Source: JAGPUQ01 sp050250395 | Lineage (GTDB): Bacteria > Pseudomonadota > Gammaproteobacteria > Pseudomonadales > Porticoccaceae | Assembly (NCBI GenBank): GCA_050250395.1 | Contig: JBFWOQ010000034.1 | Span: 1 to 31,493, forward strand | Length of the DNA stretch: 31,493 bases | Direction of reading: 5' to 3' | Shown here: piece after piece, positions 1-9,103 of the stretch | How positions within the stretch are numbered: position 1 is the first letter of the stretch | Layout of the letters: every line of letters starts with the position of its first letter | The notes under the pieces: generated by a model | Databases searched by the model: none | Seen by the model: the letters and a program-made list of their open reading frames with translations, nothing else | Told to the model about the DNA's origin: nothing | Position numbers and translations under genes: made by a program

Positions 1-1
1 G

Positions 2-91
2 TTGATGGAATCCCTGGGGTATATTCCTCCGGCAGAAGCTGAGGCAAACTTCTATAGGCAACTCGCCAGTCAGGCCAAGATCGCGGCATGA
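2..91 (+). CDS. IS3-family transposase OrfB, C-terminal fragment (5' end outside window)
   Basis: The open frame enters from the left edge and ends at TGA 89-91. The 29 visible residues contain the tail ESLGYIPPAEAEANFYRQLA, which is characteristic of the C-terminus of IS3-family DDE integrase-like transposases (OrfB, rve domain). The catalytic DDE residues lie outside the window, so activity cannot be judged. The stop sits about 40 bases inside the inverted repeat end, as usual for these elements. In intact IS3 elements this protein is made as an OrfAB fusion by -1 frameshifting; OrfA is not visible here. Confidence 0.8.
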   Translation: MMESLGYIPPAEAEANFYRQLASQAKIAA

Positions 92-92
92 C

Positions 93-368
93 TTAAACCA
101 AACAGCCTCCACGGAACCCGGGGCGGTTCACGCCGCCATCTTTTGCACAGCCCGACCAGTACGCGAGCGCGATATACAGCGCGGTATCTTCGGGGCAACA
201 TTTCTGGTGCCAGCCCTGATCAAGAAGGTTAAGGAAACCCAAAGGAGCTGGGAAGTAAGGGTTCCTTAGGCTGTTAGTCTCTATTCCAATCTTGCATTCG
301 AGTAGGTCCCTAACTCGAGAATTCCATTCCTTTCGCTTCAGACCGTCAACTTTTCCGAGTCCGAACAT
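93..368 (-). pseudogene. Small hypothetical ORF truncated by the IS3 insertion
   Basis: The minus-strand frame starts at ATG 366-368, preceded by a strong purine-rich ribosome binding site (GGAGGACGGAG) and beginning MFGLGKVDGL. About 79 codons (131-368) come from the host DNA. The remaining codons to the stop at 93-95 are encoded by the IS3 terminus, so the original C-terminus is lost. The sequence contains two neighbouring cysteines (QKCCPED) and a YWSGCA segment. I do not recognise the family. The region has clearly lower GC than the rest of the window, suggesting acquired DNA. The good start site argues that it was once a gene, but it may be chance. Confidence 0.4.
106..130. repeat. IS3 right terminal inverted repeat (IRR)
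   Basis: This is about 25 bases that read, from the outer end inward on the minus strand, TGAACCGCCCCGGGTTCCGT. That is the familiar terminus of one IS3 subgroup. The matching left repeat is outside the window, so target-site duplication cannot be checked. Confidence 0.65.
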
Positions 369-579
369 CTCCGTCCTCCAATTCTATCGTAGACCGGCGT
401 ACCAGAAGAGTTAGTCTATTGGCTCGCGTCAGGACGCTGAGAGCTGAACGAGGGGCCCACGCATCTGCGCCTTGCGACTCTGCGCGAATCATTGCCGCTT
501 TTACGGCAGCTATGTTCGTGTATTGTTTTGACTATGGCAGGGCTCAAAACGCGCTCAAAACGCGATACGTCTGCACACG
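369..579. other. Non-coding stretch between the truncated ORF and the 35-bp repeats
   Basis: No convincing gene is present: the two short plus-strand frames (419-613 and 492-698) lack ribosome binding sites and recognisable protein sequence. This strip may contain the promoter of the truncated minus-strand ORF, but I see no clear -35/-10 pair. Short direct repetition (CAAAACGCG at about 545 and 556) is the only internal structure noted. Confidence 0.4.
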
Positions 580-661
580 CGGAGTCGGGTCACGGAGTCG
601 GGTCAGGTCTTGACATGCCACTTCTAACGGAGTCGGGTCAGGTCTTGACATGCCACTTCTA
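580..661. repeat. Direct repeats of a 34-bp unit, period 35 bp
   Basis: A 34-base unit starting CGGAGTCGGGTCAGGTCTTG occurs at 593-626 and, unchanged, at 628-661. Its first 13 bases occur once more at 580-592. The unit abuts the stop codon of the decayed transposase fragment on the minus strand. Sequences of the form GGGTCAGGTCTTGACAT are often found next to REP-associated (Y1, TnpA-REP) transposase genes, so these copies are probably element-end debris or recognition sequences for that transposase. Confidence 0.8.
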
Positions 662-802
662 TCTCTCCGCCTTAATTACCTTGCTTACCGTAGAGTAATG
701 CACGCCCGACGATTGAAACCATGATCGGGTTATCGGATACAGGTTGGCCAGGTGTGGTTGTAAAGAGAACTTGATCGCCTCCTTCATCAACACGAAGCTC
801 AT
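659..802 (-). pseudogene. Remnant of a REP-associated (Y1-type) transposase, C-terminus
   Basis: About 47 codons ending at TAG (659-661) encode a helix-turn-helix-like tail containing GVHYSTVSKVIKAE. This matches the C-terminal motif common in long REP-associated tyrosine transposases (Y1_Tnp / IS200-like). The preceding residues (AIKFSLQPHLANLYPIT) fit the same region but appear altered. The catalytic HUH and tyrosine segments are absent: upstream on this strand the frame runs without sense into thiF antisense DNA. The fragment is therefore a pseudogene. It lies against the 35-bp repeats, which supports a mobile origin. Assignment to the Y1 family rests on this one motif. Confidence 0.5.
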
Positions 803-905
803 CCTGTGTCCACTTGTCCTGCCGTGGCCAATGCTGGCCCAGCTACGGCCACCCGATAGCATGACACAGCTATCCGGAGGTGGTGCGTTCGCGCTTGTTT
901 GTGCG

Positions 906-928
906 AAAACACCGGTGGTGTTCACCGG
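906..928 (-). terminator. Possible intrinsic terminator of the thi operon
   Basis: Read on the minus strand, a 6-bp GC-rich stem CCGGTG/CACCGG with a 5-base loop overlaps the thiF stop codon (TGA at 922-924) and is followed by TGTTTT. The stem is short and the U-tract is interrupted, so termination may be weak. No better candidate lies between thiF and the transposase remnant. Confidence 0.35.
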
Positions 929-2034
929 ACATTTTCCATCTCCAGCCAGGCCAGGATGCCGCCGCGCAGACTGAAGACGGCCTCCCGCCCCGCCGCCCGC
1001 AACTGCGCGGCACCCCGGCGCGAGCGCACGCCCGTCTGGCACAGCAACAGCAGCGCGCGCCCGGCAAGACGCGGATCCTCGGGCTGAAGCGCGTCGACCG
1101 GGATATTGAGCCCGCCGATGTTGAAGGCCTGATATTCCACGGCGCTGCGCACATCCACCAGCAGATGGTCGGGGCTCTGGCGCGCCGCCGCAAAGGCAGC
1201 GGGCGCCAACTCCCAGTCCGCGCTGGCGGATTCCGCACCGGAGAATGTCGCGCAAACCGTCGCGGCCGGGATCGCGGCAATGCCGCTTGCGCCGCAGCAG
1301 CGACAGGCGGGATCGCGGCGCAAACGCAGGCGCCGCAGTTCCAGACCCAGACCGTCCCACAGCAGCAGATGATCCCGGCTGGGCGTCGCCAGTCCGGTCA
1401 GGAATTTGAGCGCCTCGCCGGCCTGGAGCAGGCCGAGCAGACCCGGCACCACCCCCAGCACGCCGGCGCCGGCACAGTCCTGGAGCTGCTCCGGCAGGCT
1501 GGGATACAGGCACTGGAAACAGGCGCCGTCCGGAGCGAACAGCGCGAGCTGACCGGCGAAGCGATCGACGCCCGCGAACAGCCAGGGGCGGCCGTGGCGT
1601 CGGCAGGCGGCATTGACGAGATAGCGCACCGCCATCTGGTCGGTGCAGTCGAGCACCAGATCGGCGTCCGCCACCAGGGCATCGACGTTGGCGGCGGACA
1701 GCGGTTCGGCGACGGCCTCGATCGCGATAGCGTCGTTGCGCGCGCCGAGCTGCCGCGCGGCGGCGACCGCCTTGTTGGTGCCCTGATCCCCACCGCTGTA
1801 GAGCACCTGACGGTGCAGATTCGAAAGCGCGACCGTATCGCCGTCCACCAGCGTCAGATGGCCGACGCCGGCGCCGGCGAGATAGAGCGCGGCGGGAGCG
1901 CCCAGGCCACCGGCGCCGACGATGAGCACGCGTGCGCGGCGCAGGCGCAGCTGCCCCGCCGCGCCGACTTCCGGCAACTGGATTTGCCGCGCGTAGCGCA
2001 GCCATTCGCGGGCGCTGAATTCGGACTCAGGCAT
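922..2034 (-). CDS. thiF: ThiF/MoeB-type ThiS adenylyltransferase with C-terminal rhodanese domain
   Basis: This 370-residue E1-like enzyme activates the ThiS C-terminus by adenylation so that sulfur can be loaded for thiazole formation. A nucleotide-binding loop VGAGGLG is at about residues 39-45. The ThiF/HesA fold continues to about 250 with two cysteine pairs (FQC and CRCC) expected to bind zinc, and LQDCAGAGVLG holds a conserved cysteine. Residues about 270-370 form a rhodanese-like domain with active loop CQTGVRS (Cys332), a likely persulfide carrier. The start ATG lies inside the end of thiDE (8-base overlap) with GGAG upstream. It is the last gene of the thi operon. A dual role with MoaD (MoeB/MOCS3-like) is possible because domain order matches those proteins. 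Confidence 0.88.
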   Translation of the reverse strand: MPESEFSAREWLRYARQIQLPEVGAAGQLRLRRARVLIVGAGGLGAPAALYLAGAGVGHLTLVDGDTVALSNLHRQVLYSGGDQGTNKAVAAARQLGARNDAIAIEAVAEPLSAANVDALVADADLVLDCTDQMAVRYLVNAACRRHGRPWLFAGVDRFAGQLALFAPDGACFQCLYPSLPEQLQDCAGAGVLGVVPGLLGLLQAGEALKFLTGLATPSRDHLLLWDGLGLELRRLRLRRDPACRCCGASGIAAIPAATVCATFSGAESASADWELAPAAFAAARQSPDHLLVDVRSAVEYQAFNIGGLNIPVDALQPEDPRLAGRALLLLCQTGVRSRRGAAQLRAAGREAVFSLRGGILAWLEMENVR

Positions 2035-3502
2035 GATCGAGCAACTCCAGCAACTGGCGCGTGGTGGCTTCCGGATCCGGGCTTTGGGTGATGCCGGAAA
2101 TCATCGCGATCCCATCGACGCCCACCGCTCTCACACCGGGGACGCGCGCCGCGCCGATGCCGCCGATGGCGACCAGGAGATAACCGCTCAGGGTCCGCCG
2201 CCAGTAATCGAGGCCGTCGAGCCCGTGGGGCACCCAGGGCATCGCCTTGGCGGTGGTCTCGTACACCGGGCCGCAGGCGATATAGGACGGGCGCAGGGCA
2301 TGGGCGCGCGCGGCCTCGTAATGGCAGTGGGTGCTGATGCCGAGCCGCAGCCCAGCCTTGCGCAGGGCGTCGAGATCGGCGGTCGCCAGATCTTCCTGCC
2401 CCAGATGCACGCCGTAGGCGCCCGCGGCCAGGGCCAGCTCCCAGTGATCGTTGATGAACAGGCGTGCGCCGTGCGCGCGCGCAAGTTCGACCGCGCGCCC
2501 GATCTCCCGGGCAAGATCGTCACCCGCACGCTCCTTGATCCGCAACTGAATGGTGGACACCCCAAGGGGCAACAGCCGCGCCACCCAGTCCGCACTGTCC
2601 ACGATGGGATAGAGCCCGAGGCGGGGACTGTTGCAGTCGGGGAATGCGGCCACTGCGCCATGGCCGGCACCCGGGGTCAGCGCGGGCAGGTCGGCCTGGC
2701 GGTCGGGAAAATGGTCGATATGCACCGGACCCTCGATGTCGCCGCAGCCATAGCCCTGGCGCAGACCCTGATTGATCGCCATCTTGGCGATCACCACCGC
2801 ATCGGCGCAGGCATGGCCGAGCGCCAGCGCGGCGGCTATGGACGAAGCCAGCGCGCAGCCGGTGCCACGGCGGTTGGCAACCGTCTGGCGCGGGCTGTGG
2901 AGCCAGAAGCCGCGATCCTCCGCCAGGAAATAATCCCGACTCTGGGCGCCGTCGCCGTGGCCGCCCTTGATCAGTACCGCGCCGACGCCCAGGGCCCGCA
3001 GGGCGCGCGCCGCGGCCATCGCATCTTCCGCGCTGCGCATGGCGATGCCGGTGAGTGCCTCGGCTTCCGGAAGGTTGGGGGTCAGCACTGTGCAATAGGG
3101 CAGCAGGTGCTCGCGCAGCGTGGTGACGCAGTCCTCGCCCGTCAGGGGCGCGCCGCCGGAACTGTGCAGCACCGGATCGCAGACCAGGGGCAGCCCGGTC
3201 CGCGCAGCGAACGCCGCGACGCGGGCGATCTGGGCGGCATCGACCAGCAGTCCGGTCTTGATCGCGCGGGGCTGCAATCGACGGGCGGCGACGAGCTGAG
3301 AGTCCAGGGCGGCGGCGGAAACGGGATTGAGCGCGGCCACTCCGCCGCCATCCTGCGCGGTATTGGCGGTGATGGCGACGGCGCCGTGAACACCGAGGGC
3401 GGTCAACACGCGCACATCCATGGCGATGCCCGCCATGCCGGCGGAGTCGCTGCCGGCGATGGCGAGAACCACCGGGCGGCTCGTCATCGGCGGTGCTGTC
3501 AT
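2027..3502 (-). CDS. thiDE: Bifunctional HMP-P kinase / thiamine phosphate synthase (ThiD-ThiE fusion)
   Basis: This 491-residue fusion joins two cytoplasmic steps. Residues about 8-265 are ThiD, which phosphorylates HMP and HMP-P: it has AGSDSAGMAGI near the N-terminus, ITANTAQDG, a VLTPNLPEAEAL strand and the ribokinase-type RRGTGCALASS anion-hole motif. Residues about 290-490 are ThiE, which couples HMP-PP to thiazole phosphate: YPIVDS, a GVSTIQLRIK segment, GVHLGQEDL, ACGPVYETTAK and AIGGI. The ThiE half appears full length. The ATG overlaps the thiG stop by four bases (ATGA); a second ATG at codon 6 is an alternative start. The fusion makes separate thiD and thiE genes unnecessary in this operon. 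Confidence 0.93.
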   Translation of the reverse strand: MTAPPMTSRPVVLAIAGSDSAGMAGIAMDVRVLTALGVHGAVAITANTAQDGGGVAALNPVSAAALDSQLVAARRLQPRAIKTGLLVDAAQIARVAAFAARTGLPLVCDPVLHSSGGAPLTGEDCVTTLREHLLPYCTVLTPNLPEAEALTGIAMRSAEDAMAAARALRALGVGAVLIKGGHGDGAQSRDYFLAEDRGFWLHSPRQTVANRRGTGCALASSIAAALALGHACADAVVIAKMAINQGLRQGYGCGDIEGPVHIDHFPDRQADLPALTPGAGHGAVAAFPDCNSPRLGLYPIVDSADWVARLLPLGVSTIQLRIKERAGDDLAREIGRAVELARAHGARLFINDHWELALAAGAYGVHLGQEDLATADLDALRKAGLRLGISTHCHYEAARAHALRPSYIACGPVYETTAKAMPWVPHGLDGLDYWRRTLSGYLLVAIGGIGAARVPGVRAVGVDGIAMISGITQSPDPEATTRQLLELLDHA

Positions 3503-4278
3503 TGCCGGTGCCAGAACGGCGTCCCCACCACCGGTGTGCTGGGCTGCGCGAGATCGCGCTCGGGCATGCGCCCGGCCTCGAACGCCAGGCGGCCGGCGCT
3601 GACCCCGTGGCGGAAGGCGCTCGCCATGGCCACCGGATCGTGGGCCTGGGCGATGGCGGTGTTGAGCAGCACGGCATCGAACCCCAGCTCCAGCGCCTGG
3701 GCGGCGTGGGACGGCACGCCGAGCCCGGCATCGACGATCAGCGTGATGCCGGGCAGGCGCTCGCGCAGGGTGCGCAGGCCGTAGGGGTTGAGCAACCCGC
3801 GGGCGGTGCCGATGGGCGCGCCCCAGGGCATCAGGATGCGGCAGCCGGCGGCGACCAGGCGCTCACACACCACCAGATCCTCGGTGCAGTAGGGGAACAC
3901 CTCGAAGCCCTGCGCCACCAGTTCCCGCGCCGCCTCCACCAGCCCGAAGGGATCGGGTTGCAGGTTGTAGTCGTCGCCGATCACTTCGAGCTTGACCCAG
4001 TGGGTGCCGAACAGCTCGCGCGCCATCTGGGCGGTGGTGATGGCCTCGCGGGCGGAATGACAGCCGGCAGTGTTGGGTAACAACCGCACATCCAGCTCGC
4101 GCAGCGCGGCCCAGAAATCGTCACCGCCACCGGCGCCCGGCAACTGTCGGCGCAGTGCGACCGTGACCACCCCGGCACCGGACGCGCGGATCGCCTCCTG
4201 CATGATGCGGGGCGAGGGATAGAGCGAGGAGCCGATCAGCAACCGGCTGTCGAGGGTCTGCTCCGCAAGCTGCCACAT
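3499..4278 (-). CDS. thiG: Thiazole synthase ThiG
   Basis: This 259-residue TIM-barrel enzyme forms the thiazole phosphate ring from 1-deoxy-xylulose-5-phosphate, dehydroglycine and ThiS thiocarboxylate. Visible hallmarks are SRLLIGSSLYPS at the N-terminus, NTAGCHSAREA, HWVKLEVIGD with the Schiff-base lysine at residue 96, LMPWGAPIGT, and the phosphate-binding VDAGLGVPSHAAQALE. I chose the ATG at 4276-4278 because GGGAGG lies about eight bases upstream; the open frame continues further but reads through thiS antisense to no known sequence. It follows thiS by four bases and overlaps thiDE by four, so its expression should be coupled to both. Confidence 0.95.
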   Translation of the reverse strand: MWQLAEQTLDSRLLIGSSLYPSPRIMQEAIRASGAGVVTVALRRQLPGAGGGDDFWAALRELDVRLLPNTAGCHSAREAITTAQMARELFGTHWVKLEVIGDDYNLQPDPFGLVEAARELVAQGFEVFPYCTEDLVVCERLVAAGCRILMPWGAPIGTARGLLNPYGLRTLRERLPGITLIVDAGLGVPSHAAQALELGFDAVLLNTAIAQAHDPVAMASAFRHGVSAGRLAFEAGRMPERDLAQPSTPVVGTPFWHRQ

Positions 4279-4282
4279 GGGC

Positions 4283-4495
4283 TCAACCTCCCTGCATGGG
4301 AATGACAAGTTCGATGCGATCCCCATCCGCGAGCCGGGTTTCGGCATAGGCGCTCCTGGGCACGAAGACTTCGTTGATGGCGACCGCAAAATCGCAGGCC
4401 TGCGTGAGGTGCGGCAAGTGCTCGGCGAGGGTCCGGCCCGCGTCCAGGCGTTTGCTTTCGCCGTTGCACAGCACCTCGATCTGGCCGGCACTCAT
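4283..4495 (-). CDS. thiS: Sulfur carrier protein ThiS
   Basis: This is a 70-residue ubiquitin-like protein ending in PMQGG. The terminal di-glycine is adenylated by ThiF and converted to a thiocarboxylate that donates sulfur to ThiG. The body shows the usual ThiS pattern: IEVLCNGES at the start, a hydrophobic TLAEHL helix, and FAVAINEVFVPRSAY followed by DGDRIELVIP. The ATG at 4493-4495 forms an ATGA overlap with the thiO stop. It sits directly before thiG, the standard order. Confidence 0.93.
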   Translation of the reverse strand: MSAGQIEVLCNGESKRLDAGRTLAEHLPHLTQACDFAVAINEVFVPRSAYAETRLADGDRIELVIPMQGG

Positions 4496-5562
4496 GCCAA
4501 CTGCTCCGCTGCAAAGAGTTCCGGGCACGCCGTGGAGGGTGTACGCAACCAGGTTTCCACCGCCTCGGCCAGCGCCGGCGCCAGCAGAAAGCCGTGGCGG
4601 AACAGCCCGTTGATGCGGACCAGCCCCGGCGCCGTGAACACGCGCGGCAGGTTGTCGTCGAACGCCGGGCGGCAGTTGGCGCGGGCCTCGATCACGCGCG
4701 CTTCGGCAAAGCCATCGTGCAGGCTGTAGACGGCGGACAGCAGCTCCAGGCTGGAGCGCACGGTGATCGGCCCGGCGTCGTCGCTCTCGATCTGGGTGGC
4801 CCCGATCACGAAGCCGTGGTCGCGGCGCGGCACCAGATAGAGTCGATAGCGCGGATGCACGAGCCGCACCACATGGCGCAGCTTCACCGCCGGCGCGTGC
4901 AGCCAGATCACCTCGCCGCGCACCCCGCGCAGCCGCGGCAAATCGGCGCGCGCGCCCAGGCCGCGGCAGTCGAACGCCCAGTCGCAGGGGTGGCGCGCGC
5001 CGCCGCTGACCAGATGGCCCGGGCCGACCGTTTCCACCGCGGCGCCAAAGTGCCATTCGACGCCGCCGGCGCGCAGTGCGGTCGCCAGCGCCGCCATGAC
5101 TGCGAGCGGATTCAGCCAGGCTTCGCCGGGCAGATGCAGACCCTCCTGAAAGCGGCCGGCGAGCTCGGGCTCCAGCGCGCCCAGCGCGGCGGCGTCCAGC
5201 GCCCGCCAGTGTTGCGGACCCGGCAGCCTGGCCGCGAGCACCTCGGCAAAGCGCCGGTAATCGGCGCGGTCGCCGGCGTGGGCGACCACCAGGGTGCCGC
5301 GCTCGTGCAGCTCGAGATCGGCGTCCAGCTCGGCCGCGAGCGCCGGCCACAGCGCGAGCGAACGCAGCCCCAGGCGATGCACCAGTTGTTCGGCCGATTC
5401 CACCTCGGCCCAGGGCGCCAGCATGCCGGCCGCGGTATAGGCGGCGGCGCTGGCGGTTTCCTCGGGATCGCGCTCGAACAGGCTCACCCGCCAGCCCGCG
5501 CGCAGCAGGCGCCAGGCCATGAGCCGGCCCATCAAGCCCGCGCCGGCGATTGCCGCGTGCAT
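4492..5562 (-). CDS. thiO: Glycine oxidase ThiO (FAD-dependent)
   Basis: This 356-residue DAO-family flavoenzyme would oxidise glycine to the dehydroglycine (imine) needed by ThiG, using oxygen. The N-terminus IAGAGLMGRLMAWRLLRAGW is a Rossmann dinucleotide fold followed by an acidic residue (FERD) for the adenine ribose. Further landmarks are AAYTAAGMLAPWAE, DCRGLGARAD, RGVRGEVIWL, the C-terminal GATQIESDD and a NGLFRHGFLLAPALAE segment that closes the FAD site. The gene starts one base after thiC ends and overlaps thiS by four bases. No thiH is present, so this organism uses the aerobic branch. Confidence 0.9.
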   Translation of the reverse strand: MHAAIAGAGLMGRLMAWRLLRAGWRVSLFERDPEETASAAAYTAAGMLAPWAEVESAEQLVHRLGLRSLALWPALAAELDADLELHERGTLVVAHAGDRADYRRFAEVLAARLPGPQHWRALDAAALGALEPELAGRFQEGLHLPGEAWLNPLAVMAALATALRAGGVEWHFGAAVETVGPGHLVSGGARHPCDWAFDCRGLGARADLPRLRGVRGEVIWLHAPAVKLRHVVRLVHPRYRLYLVPRRDHGFVIGATQIESDDAGPITVRSSLELLSAVYSLHDGFAEARVIEARANCRPAFDDNLPRVFTAPGLVRINGLFRHGFLLAPALAEAVETWLRTPSTACPELFAAEQLA

Positions 5563-5563
5563 C

Positions 5564-7375
<1,812 letters not shown>

Positions 7376-7430
7376 GATGGTCTCCTCGCGTGGGATGGGT
7401 GACCAGCGTGGAGTACGGAAGGCGGGCGTT

Positions 7431-7517
7431 CACTCTTCCCTACGCCGATGCGAGTCGGATCAGGTTCCACGGGTCTGCCGGTTCGGCATCTCAGCCCCGC
7501 AAGGGCGCCCCGAGAGT
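7431..7517 (-). promoter_or_regulatory. TPP riboswitch (THI element)
   Basis: On the minus strand the leader contains the conserved pyrimidine-sensor and pyrophosphate-sensor segments in the right order. These are CTCGGGGCGCCC, GGGGCTGAGATG, ACCCGTGGAACCTGATCCG, and CATCGGCGTAGGGAAGAGT. This is a textbook bacterial thi-box. No T-tract follows between the aptamer and thiC, and the thiC ribosome binding site (GAGGAG) lies about 45 bases further, so control of translation initiation is more likely than transcription termination; that mechanism is inferred. Confidence 0.96.
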
Positions 7518-7526
7518 TGCGCGTCG

Positions 7527-7554
7527 ATTATAGGCCGGAGGGGAACCGGCGCAA
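7527..7554 (-). promoter_or_regulatory. Sigma70-type promoter of the thi operon
   Basis: On the minus strand, a perfect -10 hexamer TATAAT (7527-7532) lies 16 bases downstream of TTGCGC (7549-7554, four of six matches to TTGACA). Transcription would start near 7520, only a few bases before the first riboswitch stem, which is the expected geometry. In a region this GC-rich an exact TATAAT at this place is unlikely to be chance. Confidence 0.75.
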
Positions 7555-7607
7555 GACAGAATCAGCAGCGCTGTTGGCTGGGAGGAATCGCCGGCGTCGC
7601 GCCAGCA

Positions 7608-7667
7608 TTTCCGTCGGTTGCATTTCCGTAGGTTGGATTGCCGTCGGTTGGATTGCCGTCAACCGCA
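7608..7667. repeat. Four imperfect 15-bp tandem repeats
   Basis: Four consecutive 15-mers of the type TTTCCGTCGGTTGGA lie at 7608-7622, 7623-7637, 7638-7652 and 7653-7667; the last diverges in its second half. They occupy the gap between the convergent-side end of the HDOD gene (stop 7679-7681) and the thi promoter region. The unit resembles part of a CCGTAGGTTGGATT interspersed repeat found in many proteobacterial intergenic regions. No protein or regulatory role is visible. Confidence 0.75.
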
Positions 7668-7678
7668 CAGGCGGCGAC

Positions 7679-8881
7679 TCAAGCCAGTGCGGCCAGGTTC
7701 GTCGTCAGTACATGGATTTTCTTCGCGAACCCCGGATCCGCCAGTATCGAGCCAAGATCCTGTAAACCCGCGCGCGTCAGATAATCCCGCAAATAAAAAA
7801 ATTCGTCCGCTTCCTGAAGCCTGACGAAAGCCAAACTGCAATCACCCAGATGGGCCTGAATCATGGTGTCGGCGAGACGGTGGCAGACATAGCCGAGGAT
7901 GAAGGCGCGCAGGTCGCCGAGGGCGCAATCGTCAGCCGGCGTGGTCAGCGGAGTCAGCCCTTGCGCCAGGGCGTCGACCAGCGGGTCGGGCAACTCCCAG
8001 TCCCGCGCGAGCACCGCGCCGGCCACCGCGGGACTGAAACCAATCCGATCCTGTACCGCAAAAACGCGATCCGGCAGGCTGGACGAAGCGGCGTACAGCG
8101 GTTTCAGCGCGGGGAAAGCGGTAAGCACGCCAAGGTCGCCCAGCGAGAAAAACAGCGCCTGCGTCGCGATATGCGAAGGTGCGTTGAAACGCAGTTGCAG
8201 CGCCATCAGGGAGGCGAGTCCGCTGGCCAGATAGCCCCCCTGCCAGAGCTGCTGGTAAATCCGCTCCAGCTGCGAATCCGTCATGCGCACCTCGGCGCTG
8301 ATCAGGTTGTGCAGCAGAATGTCGCGCACCAGATTGGCGCCCAGATAGGTGATGGCGTGGCGCACGCTGTTGACCTTGGTGGTCAAATTGAATTGCGCCG
8401 AGTTGACAGCGCGCAGCAGCAGCGCCGCGCTACCCGGGTCGGTGCTCATCAAATCGGCGAGCGCGGCAGGATCGTGGTCGCCGCGCAACAGCTGCACCAG
8501 GGTACTTCTGGGGCGCGGGATCAACTGCCGAAAATCATCGAGCCGCTGTCGCGCCACGGCATCGAGCGCGGACTCCACCAACAGGCTCCGGCCCACATGG
8601 GCAGGCGCGGGCCGCAGCGGCTCCCGGTTGTCTGGCTCCGTGGTCGGTTCCGCAGCGGTGTTGGCGGCCAGCGCCCGGCGCGCCTCGGTCAGGCCGCGGG
8701 CTTTTTGTTGCCCGACCTCTTGCTGCCGCCGGGATCGCTGGGCCTTGTTGTGATCGATGTTGTGATCGATGTTGTGATCGGTGTCGCGATCGGTGTCGCG
8801 ATCGACGCGGTGGGCGAGCTTCCACAACCCCACCACAATGCCCAACGACACCAGCGCCGCCAGTCCGTACCAATAGGTCAT
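7679..8881 (-). CDS. Membrane-anchored HDOD-domain protein
   Basis: This is a 400-residue protein. Residues about 2-22 (YWYGLAALVSLGIVVGLW) form one transmembrane anchor or signal anchor, then a charged low-complexity linker with tandem repeats follows. A HDOD domain runs over about residues 125-330: LVQLLRGDHDPAALADLM, PGSAALLLRAVNSAQF, and VRHAITYLGANLVRDILL. HDOD is a catalytically dead relative of HD phosphohydrolases and is usually part of signalling circuits linked to cyclic-di-GMP or the cell cycle; a specific role cannot be given. The ATG at 8879-8881 has only a weak GCGAG upstream. It is transcribed toward the thi operon but separated from it by the repeats and the thi promoter, so it is probably monocistronic. 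Confidence 0.8.
   Translation of the reverse strand: MTYWYGLAALVSLGIVVGLWKLAHRVDRDTDRDTDHNIDHNIDHNKAQRSRRQQEVGQQKARGLTEARRALAANTAAEPTTEPDNREPLRPAPAHVGRSLLVESALDAVARQRLDDFRQLIPRPRSTLVQLLRGDHDPAALADLMSTDPGSAALLLRAVNSAQFNLTTKVNSVRHAITYLGANLVRDILLHNLISAEVRMTDSQLERIYQQLWQGGYLASGLASLMALQLRFNAPSHIATQALFFSLGDLGVLTAFPALKPLYAASSSLPDRVFAVQDRIGFSPAVAGAVLARDWELPDPLVDALAQGLTPLTTPADDCALGDLRAFILGYVCHRLADTMIQAHLGDCSLAFVRLQEADEFFYLRDYLTRAGLQDLGSILADPGFAKKIHVLTTNLAALA
8747..8806. repeat. Five 12-bp tandem repeats inside the HDOD gene linker
   Basis: Units of GTTGTGATCGAT and its variants GTTGTGATCGGT, GTCGCGATCGGT and GTCGCGATCGAC follow each other from 8747 to 8806. On the minus strand they encode the acidic-basic repeat DRDTDRDTDHNIDHNIDHNK between the membrane anchor and the HDOD domain. 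Because the unit is a multiple of three, copy-number change would alter linker length without a frameshift. Confidence 0.85.
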
Positions 8882-9103
8882 AACATGCTCGCCGCGGCCA
8901 TCGTCCCTACCGGAGCAACCGGCCCCCGATCCCGTCCGTCAACCGCGGACCCTCTTCCCGCGCGCAGATTACGCACGCCGGCAAATCGGGACAAGCCATG
9001 CCCCGCAGGGGCTCCCGAAGCCGGTCGATGTGCGTGGTAAGCTGCGCGCAACCGCGCAGCGACGCCACTGGTTCACCTGACCACCCACTTCGTATCCGGC
9101 CCG

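Larger units (their letters stand above)
1..130 (+). mobile_element. Right end of an IS3-family insertion sequence
   Basis: The first 130 bases hold the last codons of an IS3-type transposase OrfB and then a terminal inverted repeat ending in CGGTTCA at 130. The rest of the element lies to the left of the window. Base composition changes to a lower GC content right after 130, and a minus-strand ORF is interrupted at this point, which fits an insertion boundary. The family is assigned from the protein tail and the terminus, recognised from memory. Confidence 0.8.

Noticed and set aside
580..661. Direct repeats read as a CRISPR array
   Set aside because: There are only two full units with a one-base gap, no spacers of 30 bases or more, and no cas genes anywhere in the window.
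880..2091. Long plus-strand open frame (403 codons) opposite thiF
   Set aside because: It is the mirror of a well-supported thiF in high-GC DNA, is rich in Gln, His, Arg and Ala, and matches no family; similar frames occur opposite every long gene here.
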